DNA from: Dasypus novemcinctus
Lineage: Eukaryota; Chordata; Mammalia; Cingulata; Dasypodidae
Assembly: GCF_030445035.2 (NCBI RefSeq)
Contig: NC_080694.1
Coordinates: forward strand, 73,547,147-73,611,146
Direction of reading: 5' to 3'
Length of the DNA stretch: 64,000 nt
Below the pieces are notes generated by a model. The model was given only the letters and a program-made list of their open reading frames with translations. It was not told where the DNA came from and ran no database searches. Position 1 is the first letter of the stretch. Every line of letters starts with the position of its first letter. Positions 54,031 through 64,000 of the stretch are shown here, piece by piece. The position numbers and the translations under genes are program-made.

Positions 54031-57000
54031 AAAATAAGATTTTATCGAAGTACATTATTCATACATAAACAATAACTGAATAGTAAAATTTACGAATTTA
54101 AAAAACAAGCATGCATATCATCATACCAGGCTCCCATACATCTTCCTACCACCAACCCCTGGCATTATGTGAAACATTTATTTTACAAACCATGAAAGAG
54201 CATCATCAAAATATTACTACTAGCGATTGTCCGTATCTTACATTCAGTGTATTTTCCCCCCAACCTACCCAATTATTAACAACCTAAATTAGTATTATAT
54301 ATTTGTTATTGTTCAGGAGAAAACATTCTCTTACTTGTCCTGTTGACCACAGTCCCTCATCCACCCCTGGACTCCCTGTGCTATACAGCCCCAAGCTTTG
54401 TACAGTCCATTCAGCGTGTACACTCAGTGGCTCTCATGTTCTTCACAGTGTTGTGCTATCATCACCTCAGTCAATTTTAGAATGTTGTTGTTACTACAAA
54501 AGGAAAAACCCCATACCCCCCATACCCCCTGTTGTTGTCCCTTAGTATTGAAGACGTATCTTCTTGCCAATGCTGCAAAATACTACACTAGTACTGTTAA
54601 CTGTCATCCATAAGTTACGTTAGTTGTAATTTTCCCATCTATCACCATATCCTTAGCACTTTGTAAAATAATAATCCTCTTTTATTTATATGATTAACCA
54701 GATTTCATCCACCACTGAAAACATAGCTATACATTCCCTAGATTATCCTCTAGCTTCCTTTCAAGTGACATTTATGCCCATGGACTATCCATTTCCACCA
54801 CAATTATAAATCAGCGGTGCTAGTTATATTCACTATAATGTGCTGCTCTCAACTCCAGTCATTTCTACACTTTTACAATAAACCTAATTAAAAATTCTGA
54901 ATACATTGAGCAACAGGCCTCATTCTCAACCCACATTCTGTCTCCTAGTAAGCTATACTCTGGAGTTTACCTCTGTGAGTTTACTCATTGTATTTAGTTT
55001 GTATTAGTGAGACCATACAATATTTGTCCTTTGTGCCTGGCTTATTTCGCTCAACATAATGTCTTCAAGGTTCACCCATGGTGTCATGTGCTTCCTGATT
55101 TCATTTCTTCTTACAGCAGAATAGCATCCCGTGTGCGTATTTACCACATTTTTTTAAACCATTTATCAGGTGATTGGACTCTTGGAGTAGTTCCATATTT
55201 TAGCAACTGTGAATAATACTGTCATGAACACAGTGTGCAATGTCAGTTAGCCTCCTTGCTTTCAGCTCCTCTGTTATATCCCTGGTAATGGGATTGCTGG
55301 ATCATACGGCACTTCTATATTCAGCTTCTTGAGGTACCACCAAATTGTCTGCCACCGAGGCTGCACCATTCACATTCCCACCAACAGTGAAGGCGTGTTC
55401 CTGTTTCTCCACATCCTTTCCAGCACCTGTAGTTTTCTGTTTTTGTTTTTAATAATGGTCGTTCTATAAGATGTGAAATGGTATCTCATTTTAATATTGA
55501 TCTGCATTTCCCTAATAGCTAGTGCCGAGCATTTTTTCATGTGTCTTTTGGTCATTTGTGTTTCTTCTTTGGAGAAATGTCTATTCAAGTCTTTTGCCCA
55601 TTCTCAGATTGGGTTGCATGTCTTTTTATCCTTGAGTTGTATGATATTTTTATATAGCATGGATACCAAACCCTTATCAGATCAGTGGTTTCCAAATATT
55701 TTCTTATTTCTTATTTGTTATTTCTTTCCTTAGGCTTGGTTTTGGATTAGTTTACTGCTCTTTTTCTAGCTTTTCCAGGTATGAAGTTAGGCCTTCGATT
55801 TTAGCTCTTTCTTCTAAAGAGCATATTTTAAAAATCCATTCTATCAATCTTTTGATTGGAGAATTCAAGCCATTAGCATTCAATTTTATTACTATAAAGG
55901 CCTTACTTGTTTCGACCATTTTATCCTTTGGTTTCTGTTGTCATATCTTACTATTGTTTGTCTTTCTACCCTTTAATTTGCCCTTCTAATAATCTTCATT
56001 TCTACACTCTTCTCCAAAGTCTCTCACCCTTGTTTTTTTCCTTTCAGGTTGCAGCACTCCCTTTAGTATCTCTTATAATTCTAGTCTTTTGTTAACATCC
56101 TCTATCAGTTTTCATTTGTCTGGAAGACTCTGAATGCTCCCTCATTTTTGAAGAACAGCTTTCCTGGATACAGAATTCTTGGCTGGCAGTTTTTCTCTCT
56201 CAGTACCTTAAACTCATCATATTACTTCTCTCCTCCACGATTTCTGATGAGAGGTTGATTCCTAATCTTATTGAGGTTCTTTGTATGTGATGCTTTGCTT
56301 TTCTTTCTGCTTTCAGAATCTTCTCTTTATCTAAGATATTTGTAATTCTGAATGAGGTGTCTCAGGATAGGTCTATTAGATTTATTCTGTTTGGGGTGCA
56401 TTGCCCTTCTTGGATATTAATATTTATATCCTTCATACGGATTGGGAATTTTTCAGTCATTATTTCCTCAAACAGTCTTTCTGCCCCTTTGCCTTTCTCT
56501 TCTCCTTCTCGGACACCAACAATGTAAACATTTGTGCATTTCACATTGTCAGTCAATTCCCTGTGACCTGTTCCATTTTTCCCATTCTCTTCTCTTTTAT
56601 TTTCCTATCTTTCCAGTTCAGATGATCTGTCCTCAAAATCACTAATTCTGTCTCTGAGCAATTCAAATCTGCTGCTATGTGCCTCTAATGTATTTTTAAT
56701 CTCATCTCCTTGTGTCTTTTATTCCCATGAGCTCTGTTACTTTTCTTTGCAGACTTCCAAATTGTTCTTTTACCTCACCCAATGTCTTCTTAATATCCTT
56801 AATCTCTTCAGTCATATTTTCTTTCAAATCTTTGGATTCAGGAGATTTGTGTGATTGTCATTGATTGTCTTAAATCCTGTATCTCTTCAGGATATTTGGT
56901 TTGTTTCGTTGGCTGGGCCATCTCTTCCTGTTTCCTAGTATGGCTTGTAATTTTTGCTGATATCTAGGCATCTGAATATGTTGGTGAATTTACTCTCATG

Positions 57001-57049
57001 GTCAGTTTCTCTTTCTTGCCTAGTATTTTTTTTTCACAGCTCTTCTTTG
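54031..57049 (-). mobile_element. LINE-1, minus orientation, decayed
   Basis: From left to right the plus strand shows inverted LINE-1 3' UTR text (AAGGTTCACCCATGGTGTCA, GGGATTGCTGGATCATACGG, ATGTGAAATGGTATCTCATT) and then, from about 55780, text resembling more 5' parts (CTTTTGATTGGAGAATTCAA, GGATACAGAATTCTTGGCTG, TTTGGGGTGCATTGCCCTTC). Most coding sequence is missing or destroyed; this is a deleted or composite copy. Confidence 0.65.
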
Positions 57050-57065
57050 ATTTTTTTTTAAGATT

Positions 57066-57456
57066 TTTAAAAATTTATTCCCCCTCACCCAGTTTTCTGC
57101 TCTCTGTGTCCATTCTCTGTGTGTTCTTCTCTGACTGCTTCTATCCTTATCAGTGGCACCGGGAATCTGTGTTTCTTGTGTTGCGTCATCTTGTTGTGTC
57201 AACTCTCCATGTGTGCAGCGCCATTCTTGGGCAGGCTGCACTTTCTTTTGCACTGGGTGGCAGTCCTTATGGGGCGCAATCCTTGCATGTGGGGCTCCCC
57301 TATGTGGGGGACACCCCTGTGTGGCAGGGCACTCCTTGTGCACATCAGCACTGGTGCATGGGCTAGCTCCACATCAGTCAAGGAGGCCTGGGGTTTGAAC
57401 CGCGGACCTCCCATGTGGTAAGTGGACATCCTATCCATTGGGCCAAGTCCGCCTCC
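57066..57456 (-). mobile_element. DAS-III-type SINE, minus orientation
   Basis: Inverse DAS-III body from the T-rich start to GGGCCAAGTCCGCC. It is flanked by CTCTTCTTTGATTTTT at 57050-57065 and 57457-57472, a perfect 16-bp target duplication. Confidence 0.95.
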
Positions 57457-57472
57457 CTCTTCTTTGATTTTT

Positions 57473-58140
57473 GATTCAACATAATCTGGGTCTTTAAAAT
57501 TGCTTGATGTAAGTTATCAAAATTAGGTCATGGGCTCATTAACGGGACACAAATTTTCTCCCAGGAGTTTGGGTTAAGAGAGACCTAAAAGTAATTTTCC
57601 CTTGCAGTTTCCCTGCCAGCCAGAAGATGGCACTTGTGGACAAATCTTTCCAAGGAGGTGTTTCTTTCAACCTTCGCTTTCCTGTGTTTCTGGTCTGGCC
57701 TGAGCCAAGATTCAAGGTGGGCTCTGCTGACCAAATTCACTGAGGAGAATCCACTCTCCTCCCTCCACAACACCCTCCCACTTCCTGGGGAGGAAGATGC
57801 CTGTTCCCTCTCATGGGGGTTTTACCCAGGCTTAGTGTCTTGAGGGTGGGGGAGGAGAGCCCTTCCTGACCACCACAGGGGTTTTGTAACTCATGGTTGT
57901 TTCGGGTTCTTCATCTCTCTGTCCACCAGCCTCCCGGGGGTTGGTCTCCTGACCCCTAAAGTAGCTTTTGGCCCTTTCTCCATTGTTTTTGTGAGAGAGC
58001 TGGACTTCTGCCTACCTGCTTTGATGCCACCTTCCTGGAACTCCTCTTGACGTTGCTTTTTCCATTCAGATGTTTTCAGTGTGGTTGGATTATTTGTCTT
58101 TCCTTTTATGGCTTCCATGTTTTGATCCTACTTAAGTGAG
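57473..58140 (-). mobile_element. possible LINE-1 5' region, minus orientation
   Basis: Continues the host element across the SINE. GATGCCACCTTCCTGGAACT resembles inverted LINE-1 5' UTR text, but I am unsure of family and boundary. Confidence 0.35.
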
Positions 58141-60539
58141 TATTTCTTAAACACAGTGATTTCCTGCCTTCAATTGCTCAATGAGGCAACAGGAAAATCA
58201 AGAAAGGCACCAAAACAGCCATAATAGTAGAGTTACCATACGATCAGTACTCTAAGGTGGTACAGGGTGCTATTTCTTCATCTCTCTGTCCAGCCATCCA
58301 TTGTTACTCTGTCCATCTGTCCATTCACCTACCCATTCTTCAAGGTTTTCCTGGACTCTTTCTAAGGACAAGGAAAGTGTGAAGAGAGATGGTATTTTGT
58401 GGTGATAGAGCGCACAGGCTAGGATGGGAGACATCCAGATCTGAACCTCAGCTCAACATTGACTCTTCCATGGCTTTGGGAAGGCTGCTTAATCTCTCAA
58501 CATTTATGTCTCTCCTATGTGCCTGTGAGGTATTTCACAAATGTAGAAGGTGGGGGGCTTAAGGGTTAGAGGTTGAAGAACAGCTGTGGCATGAGTAGCT
58601 TAGGGAGAGATGTAAGGTGAGTATAATGCCTGGGTTAGCGATTTCGGTGGTATAATCTGGATTCTGACAAGGTCCAGGGAGTGGCCACTGAGGTGGGTGG
58701 CAAAAGGGAAGGTCATTGGATGTGAGCAGGTCAAGGAACCTAGGGGGCCTGGTGTTAGAAGGTCATCCTGAAATCACCCTGGATGATGGGAGGAGATGGG
58801 TTGGAGTAAAGCCTGTGACCCGGTGCCCAGGACCTCAATGAAGGGAGAAGACTCCCTGGGAAGGAAGAGGTGGGGCTCTGCCTGCCTGCTCTGGTGCCAG
58901 CACGAGCTCCACGGACAGGTATTTTTGTAAGGATCTGGGTAAGCATCTTAGTTTTCCAGGTTGCTATGTCAAATCCCAAACAAAGAGTTTGCTTAAAATA
59001 TGGGCTTGCAGTTTTGAGGCCAGAAACCTGAAATCAAGGCTCAGCAAGGTGATACTTTCTCCAGGTGGCGATACTGGGGTCCCTCAGCTCGTGTCCCCCC
59101 TCAAGTCACATGGCGATATCCTCTCCTTTCCTTTCCAGGTTCCTCTTCTGGGCTTTCTATTGTAAAGTCCCTGGGAACCTGGATTAAAACCCAGATGCAG
59201 CCCCTTGGGCCACACCCTAACTAAAACTAACTTCTTCAGGGGATCCTACTTGCATGGCTCACACCCACAGCGTTTTGGATTAAGATTAAGAGCGTGTCTC
59301 TGCTGGGGTACATGACTCAGTCCACCACAGGAATCATGGGACATCATGGTCAGGAGGTGAGGAGTGGAGAGAGGTAGATGCCACCCCACAATGACAGAGG
59401 AGGTGGAGAACTGAGTGTCTCCTTTGAGAAGAAAGCCACGGAACTGGGACTTTGGGGAAAGCCACTTTTTAATAACATCTGCCGGGAGGCAGTGGTAAAG
59501 TGGGATTGAGGAAGGAAGTTATGGGGTAAAATTTTCAACAAGAGACTCAGACCTTCTAAAGCTTCAGGTGGTAGCCCTCACTCATTGTATCCTTTGCGGG
59601 CTCCCCCAGTGCCGGTGACTGGGGAGGAGTGTGGTGGGTGGTGTTCTCGCGTCACGAGTCAGTGCCCTGGCTCTGACTCTCTGCTGTATCCTGAGGTTGG
59701 GCAAGCTGGCGCGCCAGGGGTTTCTTTCTGAACTGGACTCTCAATTCCTATCATGTTTACCCCGACGGCACCAAGACTTTGCTCTTCCCCATGAGCAAAT
59801 GAGCCACACCCTGCACCAGCCAAAGTCCACCTCACCTGCAGGGTCAATCACCCAGCCTTGTGGAGTTCCATATTCCTGGGAATTTGGAGTTTCTGGGAGA
59901 GGGCGGGCCTCTTCCCTGCTCTCCCAGGTTCACCAACACTTGAGCTTATCTAATTGACGTGATCGGAAAAGAATCATTCCCTGCTGGCCACCTCCCCAGA
60001 TCTGGAGCACGAGACGGTGACCCGACGGAACAGGGAAGATTGAGGTAGGATTCTAAGTGTTTCAGGAGGAGGGTCTGGGCAAGAGGCATGGGCTTGAGGG
60101 AATGAAGGCGACTGAACAGTGTGTGGGGGAAGGAGTTTCCTTCTCTGGACCTTCTCTGGAGGTGTGTGAAGGGAAGGGACTTGGGGTCCCAAACTGCACA
60201 AGTCTCTGGATTGCCCCAGGTCCCATTCTCTTTCCCTTACCTTTTCCTTGTGGAATCCATATGGCCCTGGGAAGTGTTGGTTGGGAGAATGAGAGGCTGA
60301 AAGAGAGGTGGATGCAAATGGTAGCAGTTGCCAAGCTCTCAGAATGTGTCTGTGAAACACCTGGTATCAAAGTTTGGGAGACTGCAAAGTCCTGTGACTG
60401 AAACATCTGGTATCACAGTTTGGGAGAGGAAACTCTAAAGTCCTGCCAAATTCTCTGAACTGAGGGTAAATCAGAGAAGACTTTCAACTTGTAGGCCTAG
60501 GTTGCTCTGGTTTCTGATTGTGAAACTCTGATCTTTTGG
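58141..60539. other. single-copy-like region upstream of TRIM40 remnant
   Basis: No exon was recognised. A short tandem similarity of about 60 bp is present at 60355-60455 (CTGGTATCAAAGTTTGGGAG and CTGGTATCACAGTTTGGGAG). A TRIM40 promoter or leader exon could lie here, but nothing marks it. Confidence 0.4.
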
Positions 60540-60770
60540 TTTAGTTTAGTTTTTTATTTTTATTTTGGTAGAATGTATACAACCTAAAACACCCACCCCC
60601 CTTTAACCAAATTCAGAGATCTAATTCAGCAGTGTTAGTTAGTATCACAGTAGTGTGCAGCCATCACCATCATGCATCACCACGGCTTTTCATCACCCCA
60701 ACAGGAACTCTGTACCAATTTAGCTTTAATTCCCTATTGACCTTTTGGTTTTGGGCTATAATAGTTTCCA
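60540..60770 (-). mobile_element. LINE-1 3' end fragment, minus orientation
   Basis: AGAATGTATACAACCTAAAA, a CAGTGTTAGTTAGTATCACA segment, GTGCAGCCATCACCATCATG and TTTTCATCACCCCAACAGGA follow the order of a classic inverted L1M 3' end. Confidence 0.7.
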
Positions 60771-61114
60771 CAGAACAAGCAAGAGGAAAATAGAATTTTT
60801 TTTGGTTTATTTTTGAATTTCCTCCTTCATCTAGTTGTATGAAGAGTGAAGAGTGACTTCAAGTTGAGCAGATACCAGGAAACCAGAAGGTACTCCCCAA
60901 AGCGTTTGGGTGTTCCTGAACCTTGTGCAGGGCCGGGGAGGTGGCCCACACCACGGCTCCCTTGGTGGAGTGGTCGGTTGCCAGAGCGGGGAAGGCTGAG
61001 CCGGGTTCTCTTGGCTGTTCCAGGGCTGGCTCCCCTGCCGGGCCATCTCTGGGCATCCTCCTGTGGCGGGGCTTCTGAGACCCAGTGGGAAGGAGGCTGG
61101 TGGGTGGGGGGGCC

Positions 61115-61446
61115 ATGATCCCTTTGCAGAAGGACGTCCAGGAGGAGGACATCTGCCCCATATGCCAGGAGCACCTAAAGGAGGCAGTGAGCACCGAAGG
61201 CAAACACCTCTTCTGTTGAGGGTGCCTGGCCAAGCACGTGAAGGCCTTGGCCTCTGGAGAAGCCCTCTGCTGCCCCACCTGCTGGAGGAGATGCTGGGGG
61301 CAGGCTACGTCTGCCAGGGCCACGAAAAGAAGGTGAGCTGGTTCTGTGAAGACAGCCACCTTCTTCTGTGTGAGGAATGCCTGGCGTCCTCTGAGCACCG
61401 GCCTCCCCACCTGCTGGCCATTGAGGATGCCATCAGGCACTACAAG
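61115..61446 (+). pseudogene. TRIM40: TRIM40 first coding exon, disrupted
   Basis: The start MIPLQKDVQEEDICPICQEH is unmistakably TRIM40. Three kinds of damage follow. Codon 35, Arg in human, is TGA (61217-61219), right after the RING Cys34. The RING ligand Cys29 is Gly. A net 13-nt deletion at about 61283-61284, after RING Cys56, shifts the frame; the B-box region continues in the +1-shifted frame (GYVCQGHEKKVSWFCED). The last B-box His is also displaced (EHRPPH). The exon still ends in a good donor (CACTACAAG/GTAAGG), and an acceptor-like CTGTTCCAG ends at 61023. TRIM40 is a gut-enriched TRIM without SPRY, reported to dampen NF-kB and RIG-I-like receptor signalling. Its place and strand match the human locus, so this is the orthologue decayed in situ, not a retrocopy. 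Later exons lie right of the window or are gone. Confidence 0.88.
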
Positions 61447-61574
61447 GTAAGGCCAGGTCGTCGTGCTGTCCCCCGTCACCATCCCACGTCGTGCCTTCCT
61501 TCCCCGTTCTTCATGGTGCCGCATCATAGAGGAGCAAAAACTGACTCCTCTCTTTCTTTTTTTTCATTATTTAT
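61447..61574 (+). other. TRIM40 intron remnant
   Basis: Short sequence after the preserved donor, ending in a T-rich stretch where LINE-1 begins. Confidence 0.5.
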
Positions 61575-61740
61575 TTATTTTTTAATATTACATTAAAAAA
61601 TATGAGGTCCCCATATAGCCCCCCACCCCCCTCACCCAACTCCTCCCATAACAACACCCTCCTCCATCATCATGGAACATGCACTGCACTTGGCGAATAC
61701 GTCTCTGAGCACTGCTGCACCGCATGGTCAAGCCTTGTCT
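61575..61740 (-). mobile_element. LINE-1 3' end, minus orientation
   Basis: Inverse copy of the 3' end seen at 3255 and 39855: AATATTACATTAAAAAATATGAGG, a C-rich segment and GGAACATGCACTGCACTTGG. Confidence 0.65.
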
Positions 61741-62104
61741 TTGCTTTTCTGTGTATTTTTTGCCATTGATGTGAAAGTTTCAATGCATTTATGTGAGCCT
61801 TTAAAGAGGATAATATCTCTCTGATGTCACATTCCCAGAAATATGAGTTACTTTCAGTTTCTCATCTGTAGACTGGAGGTGGAGTAGATGGTGAAAAGGC
61901 CTTTTAGTCCTAAAGCTCTATGGCTCCTGGTTGATAGTGCTAGGAGTGTTGCTAGAAGTGTGATCAGGTTTATGTATGCTAACAGTTATCCTGCAAATAT
62001 GTTGAAGCCTGGAAATTAGTGCATGGTTCTCTTTTACTCTTCTCCCTTCCTTCCTCCATTCCTTCCTCCCTTCCTTCCTTTTTATTATGACCATTTTCAT
62101 TCTA
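61741..62104. other. AT-rich stretch with CTTCC microsatellite
   Basis: TTCCTTCC repeats lie at about 62045-62085. No exon was seen. Confidence 0.45.
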
Positions 62105-62531
62105 TTTTATTTAAAAATTTATCATAAACATTCTATGCTTATTGATAATAAATCCAAAAAAAATAACTGAAAGGTATGAAGTCAAAATGAAGAATCTTTC
62201 TCCCTGCCTCCCTCCATTCTCAGTTTCTAGGGGTAATTTTTTGTGTATCCTTCCAGAAAATATTTGTATACACTCTAGGAAAAATAAAACACAGAAGGAG
62301 TCTCTTTTTCTGCACCTCATTTTTAGCATCTAAAATTGGACATTTTTCCATTTGTCCTTCAGTACTTATAGATCTACTAAATTCTTTCCAACAACTGCAA
62401 GGTATACAATTCTGTGAATGTATCACAAGTTGGCAGACATTTGTGTTGTTTCCAGGTTATGGCTTTGTTTTGTTTTGTTTTGTTTTGTATAGAATGCTGC
62501 AATAAACATCTTTTAACATATATTTTGAGGA
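62105..62531 (-). mobile_element. LINE-1 3' region, minus orientation (left of SINE)
   Basis: TTCTAGGGGTAATTTTTTGTG, ACATTTTTCCATTTGTCC and GTTGTTTCCAGGTTATGG resemble inverted LINE-1 3' UTR text. A GTTTT microsatellite (62468-62488) lies inside it. Confidence 0.5.
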
Positions 62532-62541
62532 CTGAGATATA

Positions 62542-62622
62542 TATATTTTATGTACTGGGGACTGAACCCAGGACCTCCCATGTAGAAGGCAGGTGCTCAA
62601 GTGCTTGAGCCACATCCACTCC
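62542..62622 (-). mobile_element. short tRNA-derived DAS-type SINE, minus orientation
   Basis: GTACTGGGGACTGAACCCAG (inverse B-box) and GTGCTTGAGCCACATCCACT (inverse A-box) identify it. CTGAGATATA occurs at 62532-62541 and 62623-62632, a 10-bp target duplication. Confidence 0.88.
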
Positions 62623-62632
62623 CTGAGATATA

Positions 62633-62960
62633 CCTTGATGAAGGAGTAAGGGGAGGACTCTAACTCCTCCTCCTAAGTGACTGGCCAGTTTGTCCTCTCA
62701 CAATTTATTGAATAATCCAGAGTTTCTCCCACTGATTCAAAAGCCACCTTCATACTTGCCACACATGCATATTTTCTTGCATATTTTCTTGACACTTGGC
62801 TCCTGCCTACAAGTCAAAGCACTTTACATGCTGTAGCTTTACAATATGTTTTTATGTCAAATGGTCTTAGAACCCTCAAATACCCTTATATTCATAATTT
62901 TCATGGACATGCATATGTTTATCTTGCCAATTAACTTTAGAATTATTTTTACCAATCCCA
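62633..62960 (-). mobile_element. LINE-1 remnant, minus orientation (right of SINE), tentative
   Basis: CACAATTTATTGAATAATCC and TTTCTCCCACTGATTCAAAA resemble continuing inverted LINE-1 3' text. Weak. Confidence 0.35.
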
Positions 62961-64000
62961 CCAATCCAGCTGATATTCTGCTGGATGGAAAACTGACATA
63001 TTTTCACTGTGGTATCTCTCCATTGAATAGAGAGGTAGGGATTGTCAAAGTCTTCTTCTAGGTACTTGACTTTATGGGGGCATGTATAGAGGATGAGAAA
63101 CTAGGGAGTCAAGTTTGGGGGGACCATGAAAAGATAAATGGACAATTCAGAAAGTCGAGGGGCAAAGCTCTCTTTGATTCTAATGTCATTCTCTCTAGGT
63201 GTAGTGAGCAGGGGGGAGGGGAGGGACTTTCCACCTCCTGATGAGCTAAGAGACCCTGAAGGAACTACACTGGCTTACTTATTTAAGTCTGTATTTTGTG
63301 CAGGATGTGGTGCTAGGCGTTGTGGGAATACAAAGGCGATTCATAATCCTTGTAGTCAACACTACCTTTTTTCATGTACAGTTTTTTTACTTTTTAAAAA
63401 AGATACTTAGATTACATGAACACTACATTTAAATTATGACAGGAACCCTAAAATGAATATATTACAACAATATTTGCTCTTTTAAGGACTGAATAAGTTT
63501 CCACTGTTGTTAGCATCTTGATACATGCCAGGAGCACAATGATAATCGAGGCAGGTGCCATCCCTGCTGCCAGGGGGTTGGCAGCTTACTAAGGGGGCCG
63601 ATTGAGTAAGAAATCAGACAAGCTGCAAGTGTTCTTATGAGCCAGGAAGAAACTGAACCTGAGCTGGAGCGTGGTGAGCAGCTTTGTCAGAGAGGGGAGC
63701 TCAGGGTGGGTTCCAACGAGGACCCTTGAAGCTGAGACCAGGAGAAGAGAAGCTGGGGAGCCTGGAGGAGTTCTGCTGCAAGTGAAGAGTTGACAGTTGT
63801 ATTTGGATCGACAGGATTTACTGGTAGAGCGATAGGATGTGAAGGCATGAGAAGATAAAGACAACTTCATGAGTCCCTGGCTTGAGGGTGGATACTGTGA
63901 AGGATCAGGACTGGGGACCACAGCTTTGAACAGCACATGAAGAGTCCCATTTAGTACAACTGGGTCCAAGTTGAGACACATCCAAGTACACTGTAGATGG
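62961..64000. other. no gene seen to window end
   Basis: A MIR-like phrase (TTTGTGCAGGATGTGGTGCT) lies near 63295. I looked for the next TRIM40 coiled-coil exon on the plus strand and did not find it. Confidence 0.4.

Noticed and set aside
61115-61446. Intact TRIM40 with stop-codon read-through
   Set aside because: A frameshifting deletion and lost RING and B-box ligands exist in addition to the stop, so read-through would not restore the protein.
61115-61446. TRIM40 processed retrocopy
   Set aside because: The exon ends at a preserved splice donor followed by intron-like sequence and sits at the expected syntenic position and strand.
1-64000. MHC class I heavy-chain gene or pseudogene
   Set aside because: I looked for the alpha-domain motifs on both strands and found none.
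1-64000. Endogenous retrovirus
   Set aside because: No paired long terminal repeats and no retroviral coding motifs were recognised; the mobile elements seen are LINE-1, SINE and old DNA transposon pieces.

Overview
The window reads as xenarthran (armadillo) genomic DNA. It repeatedly contains a tRNA-headed SINE of about 400 bp that matches my memory of the armadillo DAS-III family, shorter DAS-type SINEs, and LINE-1 3' ends of the type I associate with Xenarthra; Dasypus is the likeliest source. The gene content is a piece of the MHC class I TRIM/RING cluster, in the order and orientation I recall from human chromosome 6p: RNF39 (minus), TRIM31 (minus), TRIM40 (plus). Family and human comparisons are from memory, with no database search.

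Layout. Positions 1-2170 hold a CpG island with the first coding exon of RNF39 (1122-1484, minus); the rest of that gene lies left of the window. Positions 2170-24000 contain no recognisable gene: LINE-1 and DAS SINE insertions, old MIR-like pieces, a 47/48-bp minisatellite (4558-6000), a small 20-bp array (10721-10800) and a 20-bp CpG/E-box array (19801-20137). TRIM31 fills 24133-35746 on the minus strand. Nine coding exons with consistent phase give a 581-residue RING, B-box2, coiled-coil, PRY-SPRY protein. Its fifth coding intron carries a 2.9-kb minisatellite with a recent 946-bp tandem duplication, and another array abuts the start codon. From 36440 to 61000 there is no recognisable gene: two further minisatellites (37483-38775 and 40478-40984), a 490-bp interstitial block of telomere-type repeats beside a CpG island (49016-49505), and LINE-1/SINE nests. 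At 61115-61446 lies the first coding exon of TRIM40 on the plus strand, broken by a stop codon, a 13-nt deletion and loss of zinc ligands.

Function. All three genes belong to families of ubiquitin-type E3 ligases linked to innate immune signalling. Here TRIM31 looks complete and keeps a SPRY domain that human TRIM31 lacks, while TRIM40 looks dead or heavily decayed. The other strong theme is the density of GC-rich minisatellites together with telomeric repeats, a subtelomere-like texture in an MHC segment. I found no convincing new gene system. The best leads are the TRIM31/TRIM40 contrast, the splice-acceptor-like array upstream of TRIM31 and the telomeric block.
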